This document shows positions 7,848-17,364 of a DNA stretch of 35,440 nt, piece by piece. Made by a program: the position numbers and the translations under genes. The stretch's first letter is position 1. Each line of letters starts with the position of its first letter. Origin of the DNA: Lachnospiraceae bacterium (GTDB lineage: Bacteria; Bacillota; Clostridia; Lachnospirales; Lachnospiraceae); the NCBI GenBank assembly GCA_017540605.1, contig JAFYAS010000013.1:1-35440 (forward strand), written 5' to 3'. Under the pieces are notes generated by a model that worked only from the letters and a program-made list of their open reading frames with translations, made no database searches and was not told where the DNA came from.

Positions 7848-10800
7848 CTACTTAGTCTTTTTACTAAGACTTACCCACTTTCCGTAAGCCTTTTTACTCT
7901 TTCCGGCAGCAGTCTTATATGTCTTATAGCCTCTTATTCTTACATAGTATTTCTTCTTAGCCTTAAGCTTAGATATAATGCATTTTTTTACACCTGACTT
8001 AATTTTAACCGTCCTGCTCTTCTTGAAATTTTTATTGGTGCTATATTGAAGCTCATAGCCTGAGATATTCTTAAGCTTAGTCCACTTAATTGTAAGTTTC
8101 TTTTTACCTGCTGTTACTTTAAAGCCCTTTACCTTAGCAACAGAAGGAACAACAACCTTTGCCTTCTCGTCTGTCACAACCGTTTTGTCTTCAACGGGTG
8201 TTGTAGCTGTGGTAGTGTCTACAGGTGTTACAGGAGTTTGTGTATCTGTTGTCGAAGCCTGAGGATTGGTTGTAGTCGGATCAGTCTGAGTATCAGTTGT
8301 TCCACCCGGAACACTGGGATTATTGTCTCCACCTTCACCCATAGATCCATCACCACTCGCTGTCGCAGTCTTATATTTTGCCTCAAATGTAGGGGAAACC
8401 TTTGCCACCGTATACTCAAATTCATCAGTCAGAACAGGATCATATGAAATATTGATCTTCCATCTGTCGAACTGCATACCCTCGGCCGGAGCATCGGCCT
8501 TGATCTTTAACTTAGCTCCTCTTGCAAAGTAGCCCTTTGTAACTCCATCATCAAGCGCTCTTCCATTTACCTCAATGATCCTACCGTTCTTAACAGTGAT
8601 CAACTGCCCGATCTCATATTCTGCACCGATAACTGTATCCTTTGCCCCCGGTGTAACTGTAGTCTTCATTGATAAAGGATCACCAAATTCAGCTGAACCC
8701 GAAAGTACAACCCACCTTGAGAAACAATAATCTGATTTGGCTTCATCTGCTTCAATATCGAAGCTGTCACCCAAGGTAAAGTATCTGTTACTATATACCT
8801 TATCATTCTCGCCACGAATCACACCACTCTCAACGGAAAGAATATGTGACATATCACCTACTGTTACCTCAAATGACTTTGTCTCTCCAAAATATTCAAG
8901 AGTAATAATCTGAGTTCCGGTCTTATAAGGGTCATAATCCGTACTTCCACTTCCTGAAAGCTCAACTAAAGCTTCATCAGCCATGGATGAAAGTCTGTAT
9001 TTTACAGAAACGCCGGTAAGATCAAGAGCTTCGCCATACTTATAAGACTTCTTCGTAGGCTCACCAAGAATCTCAACATCAGATACCGAGCCCTTAAGGT
9101 TCGAATAAAGCATAGGTGTAGTTCCATCATCGTTGCCATCAACCATAAACCATACACTATTGAAATCAAAGCCTCTGTAGGATTCCTGCCTGGTAAGATC
9201 TTCTACATCAACTGACTGAGCTGTTGAAAGAGAATCAGCCTGAGGTGAACCGGTCAAAGTATATTGTTTATCTGAAACAGTAGCTGTCATAGCCGCATAA
9301 TGACAATATGATATGGGAACATTTCCATTTGCAATACCATATACACGAAGATCACTGTCACTGATATCACCATCCAGTGAACCTGTGTTGTAGCAATATT
9401 TTACAGGACCGGACGCTATATTGGTAGAGAATCCAACAATGCCTGCAGAATAAGCTCTGGCCATAGCATTAACCGGGGCGCTGGCAGTGATACCATCAAG
9501 CATCGCAAGGATTGCTCCGATCAGTCCGTCACCCATATCTCCTGCAACAAGTGATGTTTTAGTATGAGCTGCTGACTTGATAGCTCCTTTGTTATAGCAA
9601 TTTATAACTGAAGTATTTTTATACAAAGTACCCACTATACCACCGGAGATGGCATTGTAGGTGCTGGTAACATTAAGAGAAAACAGAGTATGAACATTGT
9701 CTATAAGTGAACGAACCTCTCCGGTATTGTAGCACTGGGAAATCTTTCCTGATTTTGCAGCAACTCCAACTATACCGCCCGCAACAAGATAATCACTGGT
9801 TCCGAGCAAAGCCTTTTCAACTACATCTCCATCTTCGCCATAGTCAAATATACCATCGAAATATCTGTATGCAGAAATAGTTCCCTGATTTGAACACTTA
9901 GAAACTGTTCCTCCGTTATCAAGATATCCTGCTACACCGGCTAAGAATCTGGAGCATGACGCATTTGGTCTTTCCTTCTCATTGGTATAATAGAATACCT
10001 CAGCATAGTTTGTACTTTTTGTGATCGATGCGTTACCAAGATAGCCTATTATACCGGCTACTGCAACATTTTGAGCAACTATCTCAGTTCCGGCAGTCAT
10101 ATATACCTTACCTTTAGCTGTAACATTACTTATCTCTGATTTTTTTCCGGTATCGGGATCTTCTGCAACATAACCGGCAAGAATACCACTTCTTACAGTT
10201 GCTGTTCCTATCTCTATATCAGCATCCACAAATGTCAGATTCTTTATTGTTGCACCCTCAGCTCTTGCAAATAATCCTACATCCTTATAGGGTGCCTCAC
10301 CCTTTATTGAAAGCCCCTTTATCTTATGTCCGTTACCATCGAATACTCCTGTAAATGCATCTGCTGTCCACGATGCATTCACATCATCCGATTCCTTTCT
10401 TGCACCGATAGGAAGGAATCCAAAATCGCCTACATTAAGTGACCCTCCGTCCTTTACTTCATCTGTCAGATCAATATCATTCATAAGTTTATAATGACCT
10501 GAAAGATCGTTCCTAATTGCATCAAGTCCGGCAGCATCGGATATTTCAACAATATTATTCTCAGGAGTATCCTCTCCACCGCCATAGACAACAGGTTCAT
10601 TCTCAGCGGGAGTTATCTTGTCTTTCCAAACAGCTGTCAAATTTACATTTTGAGCAGAAATAACATCAGTTGATCCTACAATATTTCCCTCTGTACCATC
10701 CGTACTCCATCCAACAAATATCTTGCCATCCGCCTTAATCTTTGGTAAAGCTCCGTAAGACATACCTGTATATGAATTCATCGACTCAACCGATAGTCCG

Positions 10801-12908
10801 TCAATACCGGTATTGAATGAAATAGTTGCAGAAGTTTTAACCTCTTCAAAGCTTAACTTGAAATCACTTCCAAGACTGTTGGAATTCTTTAAACCTTGAT
10901 AGTAGTAATATGCTTCTGTGTCCTTGACTCCAACTATTGTGAGAGATGAAAGATTAGTATTTGCAAAAGCGTTGTCATCAATTTGAGTAGCATTTTTCGA
11001 TATATATATTTTTTTCATAGCTCTATTGCCCAAGATAATCTCTTTTCCGATACTAGTGATAGAATCAGACGAATAAAGATTCATAAGGGCAGAACAATTA
11101 TAGCAAAGCTTAGAAGGTATTGCTGTTACACTTTTAGGGATCCTTAATTCAAGAAGTGAAATACATCCATCAAAGCAAAGATCACCAAGCTCAAGAAGAC
11201 CTTCAGGCAGTTCTATCTCCATAAGGGATGAGCAACCCGAAAAAGCCATTATACCTATTGATCTTAGGGACTTCGGCAAGCTAATATCTTTAAGTGCCTT
11301 AGCCTCATTAAAAGCATCATTCTCAATATTCGTCACTCCCTCAGGAATAACTAAAGAAGTCAGCGAATAACATTTTGCAAATGTATTGTCGGAAATTGAA
11401 GTAACTCCCTTAGGAATATTGACCTCTAAAAGATTCTCACAGCCATAAAAAGCCATTCTTTCAATTTTATCAACACTATCAGGTAAAACAATGCGCTTTA
11501 CACTTATATTATCCTGAAATGCACATATTCCAATAGTTTTTACAGTATCAGGAACGATTACTGTCAACTCTGATCCGTTATATTTTTTCAGGGTACCATT
11601 TTCAATCGTAAAATCACTGGTCTTACCTGTATATCCTTCAACCACCGATTCCTCTTTTATCCATTTTGCATAGAGTGTACTTTTAGCTGATTTGATCAAG
11701 GTAGTTGTCTTTACTTGCTTATTGAGTCCCTTATCTGCATACCATCCCGCAAAGGAATAACCCATAAGACTTGGAGTAGGTAGATATCCATACATCTGAC
11801 CTACGATACCCTTTTTGCTTTCATATTCTATATTTCCACCACAGGCATCAAAACAGATATCTGCATCCTTAACAACTTCCTCATAAGCTATAGGCCAGTT
11901 CTCCTGTGTTCTTGCCGTTTGACCTCCTCTTTGATCAGCTCTTGCCTTTGCCATCTCAAAGAAATCATTTGCAACTCCCTCTGAAGCACCGGAAAAGGTC
12001 TTCAATCCGCTAAATCTGTCAAGATTTCTCTCATCAATATATTCAAGCGAATCAGGAAGATATATCTTAGACAGGTTACCATTTATATTTGACTGACCAA
12101 TGGCTCCATCAGTTTGAAATGCATCTCTGTTTATTATCTTTACAGTATCGGGAAGGTAGACATTCTCAAGATAGCAATCATCTTTACAAAGATACGAAGG
12201 AATAACCGTTATTCCTGCAGGTATCTTTATGGACTGTAATGAAGAACAGCCTCCAAAAGCCATACTATCAATATTCACAAGTGAGTCAGGAAGATCTATT
12301 GAACTAAGCGATATACATCCATCGAATGCATTACCACCTATACTCAATAAGCCCTCGGGAAGATTGATCTGCCCCAAATGCTCATCCCCGGCAAAACAAT
12401 CTGCGGAGATCACCTCTACAGAGTCAGGAAGAATAACATCTGTAAGCTTTTTACAGCCCTTAAAGGTGTTCTTTTTTAATATTTCAACCTTTGTTTTAGA
12501 AAGATCTATAGACTGTAAATTTGTACAGCCAGAAAAAGCACCGTCTCCGATTTCTGTCAATCTGTAAGAAAACGTAACGGTAGTAAGCGCCGAGCAATCA
12601 GAAAAAGCGTAACGTTCGATTTTTTTGACAGAACCGGGAAGAATTACCTTTTCAACTGATGCTTTCTTTTTATTAAAAGCGCCTTGATCTATAGCTATTA
12701 CTCCATCAGGAACATTTACAATAGGGTTATTACCGCTATACTCAGTTAATACTCCGTCCTTGATGGTAAAGCCCGGCTGGCTCTCATCAACTGCCGCATA
12801 TGCAGTGCTCATTGGTATAACTTCTGTAAAAACAGAGCTACAAGCAAATGATAGAGCAAATGCTCCGGCAAGAATTTGTTTTTTGATACTACAATAATTG
12901 TTCCTCAT
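7848..12908 (-). CDS. giant secreted BspA-type leucine-rich-repeat surface protein
   Basis: A predicted cell-surface or secreted adhesin-like protein of about 1686 aa. The order seen is: signal peptide (cleavage near TAYAA); LRR_5/BspA repeats of about 23 residues (about 60-305); a Flg_new/Listeria-Bacteroides repeat (about 350-415, ending LYAKW); a second LRR_5 block (about 448-660); a second Flg_new-like repeat (about 694-760, ending LTAVW); a GLUG-like region with recurring CYNTG/CYNKG/CSNQG motifs (about 785-1185); a Big_3-like Ig domain (about 1275-1350); InlB-B-like repeats (about 1352-1515); a Thr/Pro/Asp linker; and a Lys-rich fibronectin-III domain. The ATG at 12908 is chosen because AGGAGG lies 6 bases upstream, inside the longer frame. 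It starts 30 bases after the permease stop. BspA-like proteins elsewhere bind host matrix or other bacteria; the role here is inferred. Confidence 0.9.
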   Translation of the reverse strand: MRNNYCSIKKQILAGAFALSFACSSVFTEVIPMSTAYAAVDESQPGFTIKDGVLTEYSGNNPIVNVPDGVIAIDQGAFNKKKASVEKVILPGSVKKIERYAFSDCSALTTVTFSYRLTEIGDGAFSGCTNLQSIDLSKTKVEILKKNTFKGCKKLTDVILPDSVEVISADCFAGDEHLGQINLPEGLLSIGGNAFDGCISLSSIDLPDSLVNIDSMAFGGCSSLQSIKIPAGITVIPSYLCKDDCYLENVYLPDTVKIINRDAFQTDGAIGQSNINGNLSKIYLPDSLEYIDERNLDRFSGLKTFSGASEGVANDFFEMAKARADQRGGQTARTQENWPIAYEEVVKDADICFDACGGNIEYESKKGIVGQMYGYLPTPSLMGYSFAGWYADKGLNKQVKTTTLIKSAKSTLYAKWIKEESVVEGYTGKTSDFTIENGTLKKYNGSELTVIVPDTVKTIGICAFQDNISVKRIVLPDSVDKIERMAFYGCENLLEVNIPKGVTSISDNTFAKCYSLTSLVIPEGVTNIENDAFNEAKALKDISLPKSLRSIGIMAFSGCSSLMEIELPEGLLELGDLCFDGCISLLELRIPKSVTAIPSKLCYNCSALMNLYSSDSITSIGKEIILGNRAMKKIYISKNATQIDDNAFANTNLSSLTIVGVKDTEAYYYYQGLKNSNSLGSDFKLSFEEVKTSATISFNTGIDGLSVESMNSYTGMSYGALPKIKADGKIFVGWSTDGTEGNIVGSTDVISAQNVNLTAVWKDKITPAENEPVVYGGGEDTPENNIVEISDAAGLDAIRNDLSGHYKLMNDIDLTDEVKDGGSLNVGDFGFLPIGARKESDDVNASWTADAFTGVFDGNGHKIKGLSIKGEAPYKDVGLFARAEGATIKNLTFVDADIEIGTATVRSGILAGYVAEDPDTGKKSEISNVTAKGKVYMTAGTEIVAQNVAVAGIIGYLGNASITKSTNYAEVFYYTNEKERPNASCSRFLAGVAGYLDNGGTVSKCSNQGTISAYRYFDGIFDYGEDGDVVEKALLGTSDYLVAGGIVGVAAKSGKISQCYNTGEVRSLIDNVHTLFSLNVTSTYNAISGGIVGTLYKNTSVINCYNKGAIKSAAHTKTSLVAGDMGDGLIGAILAMLDGITASAPVNAMARAYSAGIVGFSTNIASGPVKYCYNTGSLDGDISDSDLRVYGIANGNVPISYCHYAAMTATVSDKQYTLTGSPQADSLSTAQSVDVEDLTRQESYRGFDFNSVWFMVDGNDDGTTPMLYSNLKGSVSDVEILGEPTKKSYKYGEALDLTGVSVKYRLSSMADEALVELSGSGSTDYDPYKTGTQIITLEYFGETKSFEVTVGDMSHILSVESGVIRGENDKVYSNRYFTLGDSFDIEADEAKSDYCFSRWVVLSGSAEFGDPLSMKTTVTPGAKDTVIGAEYEIGQLITVKNGRIIEVNGRALDDGVTKGYFARGAKLKIKADAPAEGMQFDRWKINISYDPVLTDEFEYTVAKVSPTFEAKYKTATASGDGSMGEGGDNNPSVPGGTTDTQTDPTTTNPQASTTDTQTPVTPVDTTTATTPVEDKTVVTDEKAKVVVPSVAKVKGFKVTAGKKKLTIKWTKLKNISGYELQYSTNKNFKKSRTVKIKSGVKKCIISKLKAKKKYYVRIRGYKTYKTAAGKSKKAYGKWVSLSKKTK
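10630..12775 (-). repeat. internal duplication of an LRR + Flg_new module within the BspA-type gene
   Basis: Two consecutive protein modules share the same plan. Each opens with a similar strand: FTIKDGVLTEYSGNN at about residue 46 and FTIENGTLKKYNGSE at about 433. Each continues with roughly nine LRR_5 repeats and ends in a Flg_new-like domain closing in a W. The copies have diverged clearly, so the duplication is old. Confidence 0.7.
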
Positions 12909-12938
12909 TTTTAAACCTCCTAGTACCATAAATCTTTT

Positions 12939-14294
12939 TTATTCTAAATGACCACTCTTTTTCCTCAACGCATAGAAAACAATTCCCATAACTATCCATA
13001 TTACAAGCAAAATGGCGCTTTCTTTGCAAAGGAAGCCCGGCATTCCGGGAACCATGACAAGCACTAGAAAAATGGATGCTACCAAAAATCCAATAATACT
13101 TATCCACATTTGCTTTAAATCCTTTTCTCTTTTGGCAATGACAACTGCGGCAAGACATGTAAAGCAAAAGGCCATCCCGCCTCCTACAGCAGTCATATCA
13201 ACTATCCAGCTTAAAACCTTTCTTCCGAACCAGGGAGCCACAAGGGATATTCCCATGATGAAAAGTATGGCATTCTTGGGGGTGTGACCGGTAGATGTGA
13301 TCTCTGCAAATACTCCGGGAAGCACCTCTTCCTTGGCCATAGCCTGCATAAGACGGCTGGTTGAAATCATAAATGCATTGATACCTGATACAACGGCACA
13401 AAACATAGCGATTGCTATAAATGCTATACCGGGTTTTCCAAGAGACTCTTCTATCACCTGACCTGTAGCCCAGAAAGGATCTGATGCAAGTAGATCTTGC
13501 CAGGGCTCAACCGCAGCTGTGATCATGGCAACGCTGATATAAAGAATTGAAGCAAGAAATATTGCTCCAAGCATAATAAGCCTTGACTTTTTATGAGAGA
13601 AACCATATTCCTCAGAAGCCTGAGGGATACAGTCAAAGCCTATAAAGCTATAGGGTGCATAGGCAACAATAGCGAATACAGCTGCTACAGGTGTCTTGCC
13701 CTCAGGAAATCCGGGATTCAAGTTGGTCATATCTCCCTTTGTAAGACACACGCCTACAGTAGCGAATATGATCGCTGCCACCATGGTAAGGGCAACAGCT
13801 GTCTGAAGCCAACCGGCACCCTTTATACCCTTGATATTCAAAAATGCTATACCAATGATAAAGGCATAGGCAAGTATGATCTCACCAAGATATACGTCAA
13901 AGCCTGCTACATTGTAGAGCTTTCCAACCTGTACAATACCGGGAAATATATATCTGCTGATCATGGCAAGTGCCGTAGCGTTCATGGGTATCAAAGACCA
14001 GTATGCAAGAACTATAAACCATCCGCATACGAAGGCGGCTTTCCTGCCGAATGCGGTCTTCGCATAGATGTACTCTCCACCCGCCTCGGGATACTTTGCT
14101 ATCAGATAGCCATAGCTTAAGCTGATGATCATAATGATGACCGCACCCAGCAAAAATCCTAAAAATGTTCCCAGGGTTCCTGCTTTAGGTAAGAAATCAG
14201 TTCCGGGAAGCACAAAGCATCCCCAACCGATGATGGCACCTACAGCTAGTCCCAGTACGTCTATCTGTTTCAATTCTTTTTTATATTCGTTCAT
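12939..14294 (-). CDS. APC-family amino-acid permease
   Basis: A 451-aa integral membrane transporter of the amino acid-polyamine-organocation superfamily with about 12 hydrophobic helices. The first helix carries the broken-helix substrate motif GAIIGWGCFVLPG, and YPEAGGEYIYAK after helix 2 is typical of the family. Helix 6 includes FIGFDCIPQASEE. It probably imports an amino acid or related amine by cation symport or exchange; the substrate cannot be read from the sequence. The ATG at 14294 has AGGGGA just upstream and a second purine-rich block AGGGAG further back. The BspA-type gene follows after 30 bases, so co-transcription is likely. A strong hairpin separates the gene from the small zinc-ribbon gene upstream. 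Confidence 0.92.
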   Translation of the reverse strand: MNEYKKELKQIDVLGLAVGAIIGWGCFVLPGTDFLPKAGTLGTFLGFLLGAVIIMIISLSYGYLIAKYPEAGGEYIYAKTAFGRKAAFVCGWFIVLAYWSLIPMNATALAMISRYIFPGIVQVGKLYNVAGFDVYLGEIILAYAFIIGIAFLNIKGIKGAGWLQTAVALTMVAAIIFATVGVCLTKGDMTNLNPGFPEGKTPVAAVFAIVAYAPYSFIGFDCIPQASEEYGFSHKKSRLIMLGAIFLASILYISVAMITAAVEPWQDLLASDPFWATGQVIEESLGKPGIAFIAIAMFCAVVSGINAFMISTSRLMQAMAKEEVLPGVFAEITSTGHTPKNAILFIMGISLVAPWFGRKVLSWIVDMTAVGGGMAFCFTCLAAVVIAKREKDLKQMWISIIGFLVASIFLVLVMVPGMPGFLCKESAILLVIWIVMGIVFYALRKKSGHLE

Positions 14295-14322
14295 TTTCCC
14301 CTAACTCCCTAGAAAATCTTTT

Positions 14323-14347
14323 GGGACGGCATGGTCTATGCCGTCCC
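14323..14347. terminator. 10-bp perfect hairpin between zinc-ribbon gene and permease gene
   Basis: GGGACGGCAT (14323-14332) and ATGCCGTCCC (14338-14347) form a perfect 10-bp GC-rich stem with a 5-nt loop. On the - strand, partly pairing CTTTT and AAAAG arms flank it. Only ATTTTCT follows, not a clean T-run. It may be a terminator or attenuator before the permease gene. Confidence 0.5.
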
Positions 14348-14375
14348 GTAAAAAGCTCATTTATGTAGGAAAACC

Positions 14376-14564
14376 TTACTCCGGATCAGGTCTTTCCTCA
14401 GTTTCGGAAAGCTCGGTATAATCACCGGTATGTTTTAGATAATAGATACCACCGTCACAGGTGCACTCTCCACAAGAGCATTTCATCACCTTGTTCCTCT
14501 GCTTTGAGATAAGAACATCACCGCATTTGTTGCATTTGATAGAATTCTTCGTTATGACTGTCAT
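14376..14564 (-). CDS. small zinc-ribbon-like protein (DUF7695-like)
   Basis: A 62-aa cytoplasmic protein with CNKCGD near the N-terminus, then CSCGECTCDGGIYYL and DYTELSE. The paired Cys motifs suggest one metal-binding zinc ribbon. The pattern (KCNKCGD, CxCG, DGG, YL, DYT) matches my recollection of DUF7695 proteins, whose function is unknown. The ATG at 14564 is chosen over the in-frame TTG at 14579 because GGGAGG lies 7 bases before it. It follows the aconitase-like gene after 20 bases and is probably in the same transcript. Confidence 0.75.
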   Translation of the reverse strand: MTVITKNSIKCNKCGDVLISKQRNKVMKCSCGECTCDGGIYYLKHTGDYTELSETEERPDPE

Positions 14565-14584
14565 ACCAAAACCTCCCAATTTAT

Positions 14585-16870
14585 TTATTTGCCGTTACGA
14601 TTGTAGTTGATAAGACATCCGTCAAGAATGATCTCTCTCTCATCGTCTGTTAAATCGCCAAGATGAAGTGTGATCTCCTTCATATCCTTTGTGATCACAT
14701 AAGCCTTGATATCATCATTCTTCTCGGCTACAGCCTTTCTGATATCAGGAATGAAGATATAGTCATCAACATCGAAAGCATAGTCCTCAGGCATGATGAA
14801 GGGAAGCATACCCCAGTTGATGAGGTTTGAGCGATAACGCTTTGTAGCGTATTCCTTGGCAATATTTGCCCAACCTCCAAGAACCTTCTGGCAAGATGCA
14901 GCCTGCTCTCTCGCAGAACCGTCACCGGGCTTAACTGCGAAGATGGTGGAACCAACGCCCACATTCTCGTGGCTGATATTAGGGAACTTTTCCTTTGCCT
15001 TGTGCATGATCTCCTTGAACCAGGGGAAATCTTCTCCCATGCAACCCTTCTCTTCTCTTACCTTCTCGACAGCCTGAATAGCCTTGGCTCTGCCAACATA
15101 TTCAGGATCCTTTCTTGAGAGGGTGAACTCTGCAAGGCCCAAAGGATTTGATCTGTATGAAGAGGTCTCACCTGAAGGAATGAGCTCATCAGTAGTGGTC
15201 ACGGGATCATTTATCACTGAAGCAACCTTGAGGATCAGGTTGTCTGTAAGTGCTACCATAGCGGGCCAATCCTTGATATTGGGACCAAACTTGATCTCTA
15301 CGGAAGGATCTGCCTTGCCCCAGCCGTTGTATACTCTGTTCTCGTAAATGCTCTTCTCAAATGTATACTTGGGTCCGGTGTACTCAACATCCATATCTGT
15401 AGCTGCTGTAAGGAAGCCCTTGTTTGCAGCTGTTGCAGCGATACTTCTTGCATCCATCAAAGCTACGGAAGAAATCTGACCATTCTGGATCTTTGAACCT
15501 TCTCTGTTGGGGAAGTTTCTTGTTGAGTGTCTGATTGAAAATGCGTTGTTGGCAGGTGTATCTCCGGCACCGAAGCAGGGACCGCAGAATGCTGTCTTTA
15601 CGATAGCGCCTGTTCCGATAAGGTCTGCCAGTCTTCCGTTCTTTGCAAGCTCCATATATATAGGAGTTGAAGCGGGGTAAATACTTAATGTGAACTCGTC
15701 TGAACCGATATATCTACCCTTGAGGATATCGGCTGCAGCACAGATATTCTCAAATCCACCGCCGGCACAGCCTGCGATGATACCCTGCTCAACATAAAGC
15801 TTTCCGTCAACTATCTTGTCCTGAAGCGAGAAGTCAACCTTGCCGTCAAGACTTACCTTTGCTCTCTCTTCTGCCTCGTGAAGCACATCAGCAAGGTTAG
15901 CATTTACCTCTTCGATAGTGTAAGTATTCGAAGGATGGAAAGGCATAGCGATCATAGGCTTAACCTTTGTAAGATCAACATATACAACGCCGTCATAGTA
16001 AGCAGCGTTTCCGGGCTTAAGTTCCTTGTAAGCTGACTTTCTTCCGTGTATATCATAGAACTCCTCAACCTTCTCATCTGTCTGCCAGATTGATGAAAGG
16101 CAAGTGGTCTCTGTGGTCATGACATCCACGCCGATACGATAGTCAGCTGAAAGCTTAGCCACACCGGGACCAACGAACTCCATTACTTTATTCTTTACAT
16201 AGCCGTTCTTGAATACGGCACCGATAATGGCAAGAGCCACGTCCTGAGGACCAACACCCTTTGCGGGCTCGCCGTCAAGGTAAATAGCTACCACACCGGG
16301 CATCTTTACATCATAGGTCTTCTTAAGGAGCTGCTTAACAAGCTCTCCACCACCCTCGCCGATAGCCATGGTACCGAGAGCACCGTAACGTGTATGGCTG
16401 TCAGATCCGAGGATCATAGCACCACCCTCTACAAGCATCTCTCTTGCAAACTGATGGATAACTGCCTGATGAGGAGGAACATAAATTCCGCCGTATTTCT
16501 TTGCACATGAAAGACCGAATACGTGGTCGTCCTCGTTGATGGTACCCCCTACCGCACAAAGTGAATTGTGGCAGTTGGTAAGTACGTAAGGAATCGGGAA
16601 CTCGGTAAGTCCCGAAGCCCTAGCTGTCTGTATAATTCCTACAAAGGTAATATCATGGGATGTCAATTTGTCAAACTTGATCTTAAGCTCTTTGTCATTG
16701 CCTGAGGTATTGTGTGAAGTCAAAATACTGTATGCTATGGTATTCTTTGCGGCATCCTCCTTGGAAGCGACACCCGTCTTTGATTTTACGGCATCAAGTG
16801 CACCTGCCTCGTCTTTTATAAGCTCTGTTCCATTTACGAGGTAAGCCCCGCCGTCATATAACTTGATCAT
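14585..16870 (-). CDS. aconitase-superfamily hydratase (YbhJ-like)
   Basis: A 761-aa cytoplasmic protein of the aconitase superfamily, probably a [4Fe-4S] lyase/isomerase. Family features include GSDSHT (155-160), the candidate cluster ligand in GCAGGG (C368) and the CGPC pair (C429, C432), and the [10 protein letters not shown] segment (about 449-458) matching the S-R-N-F substrate loop. The first ligand motif is GCAGGGFEN rather than the canonical SCTN, so the substrate may not be citrate. Length and divergence resemble E. coli YbhJ and clostridial proteins annotated only as hydratase. AAGGAG lies 7 bases before the ATG. It lies 32 bases downstream of gerW and is likely expressed from the gerW promoter. 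Confidence 0.85.
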   Translation of the reverse strand: MIKLYDGGAYLVNGTELIKDEAGALDAVKSKTGVASKEDAAKNTIAYSILTSHNTSGNDKELKIKFDKLTSHDITFVGIIQTARASGLTEFPIPYVLTNCHNSLCAVGGTINEDDHVFGLSCAKKYGGIYVPPHQAVIHQFAREMLVEGGAMILGSDSHTRYGALGTMAIGEGGGELVKQLLKKTYDVKMPGVVAIYLDGEPAKGVGPQDVALAIIGAVFKNGYVKNKVMEFVGPGVAKLSADYRIGVDVMTTETTCLSSIWQTDEKVEEFYDIHGRKSAYKELKPGNAAYYDGVVYVDLTKVKPMIAMPFHPSNTYTIEEVNANLADVLHEAEERAKVSLDGKVDFSLQDKIVDGKLYVEQGIIAGCAGGGFENICAAADILKGRYIGSDEFTLSIYPASTPIYMELAKNGRLADLIGTGAIVKTAFCGPCFGAGDTPANNAFSIRHSTRNFPNREGSKIQNGQISSVALMDARSIAATAANKGFLTAATDMDVEYTGPKYTFEKSIYENRVYNGWGKADPSVEIKFGPNIKDWPAMVALTDNLILKVASVINDPVTTTDELIPSGETSSYRSNPLGLAEFTLSRKDPEYVGRAKAIQAVEKVREEKGCMGEDFPWFKEIMHKAKEKFPNISHENVGVGSTIFAVKPGDGSAREQAASCQKVLGGWANIAKEYATKRYRSNLINWGMLPFIMPEDYAFDVDDYIFIPDIRKAVAEKNDDIKAYVITKDMKEITLHLGDLTDDEREIILDGCLINYNRNGK

Positions 16871-16902
16871 AAATATACTCCTTAAACTATAGTTTCTTTT
16901 AA

Positions 16903-17298
16903 TTAAACTCCCTCTTCGATGATGTCATTTACAGCAGCATCTACATCGGGGTTCTTCTTTCTGTTCTTTATCTCATCAACCTTGTCAAGCACATCCGGTA
17001 GCATATCAAGAAGCTTGGTTACAGTATCCTGATTCTTGATATTCACAAGCTTGGTGGAACCGTTGTTCACTACAATAACTGCTGAAGGGCTCATCTTTCC
17101 ACCCATACCACCACCTGCGGAATTCTTCTTGTCCTCGCCGAACGCACCTGCGCCACAGCCAAATGTCACATCCACAAGGGGAAGGATGATGGTATCTCCC
17201 ACCTTCGTGGGGTCTCCTACAACAGTCTTTGATGACAGCACGCCATCCATACCTTGAAACAGTGTTCCTACGGTGTTGTTGAATTCATTGTTTGCCAT
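16903..17298 (-). CDS. gerW: GerW-family spore protein (YtfJ)
   Basis: A 131-aa protein of the GerW/YtfJ family. The core is [26 protein letters not shown], seen here in two parts around residues 26-50, then a Gly-rich [10 protein letters not shown] segment and SAVIVVNNG. The C-terminal third is charged and helical. In Bacillus the homologue is needed for normal spore germination. AGGAGG stands 8 bases before the ATG. A consensus promoter lies just upstream, and the DUF2953 gene lies immediately before it; ytfI (DUF2953) and ytfJ are likewise neighbours in B. subtilis, which supports both calls. It implies a spore-forming lineage, or one that keeps this gene. Confidence 0.92.
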   Translation of the reverse strand: MANNEFNNTVGTLFQGMDGVLSSKTVVGDPTKVGDTIILPLVDVTFGCGAGAFGEDKKNSAGGGMGGKMSPSAVIVVNNGSTKLVNIKNQDTVTKLLDMLPDVLDKVDEIKNRKKNPDVDAAVNDIIEEGV

Positions 17299-17328
17299 GA
17301 TAGTTGCCTCCTATTAAAAACTTTTTTC

Positions 17329-17357
17329 ATTATAACTGTTCTTTGCTTAAATTTCAA
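17329..17357 (-). promoter_or_regulatory. gerW promoter (sigma-A-like)
   Basis: On the - strand TTGAAA (17357-17352), a 17-bp spacer and TATAAT (17334-17329) fill the 66-base gap between DUF2953 and gerW. The match is to the housekeeping consensus rather than a forespore sigma factor. This is notable, since ytfJ in Bacillus is expressed during sporulation. Confidence 0.8.
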
Positions 17358-17364
17358 GAAAAGG

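Noticed and set aside
13593..14120. Rightward 175-codon ORF inside the permease gene
   Set aside because: It is antisense to a clearly conserved membrane transporter, has no ribosome site and encodes no recognisable domain.
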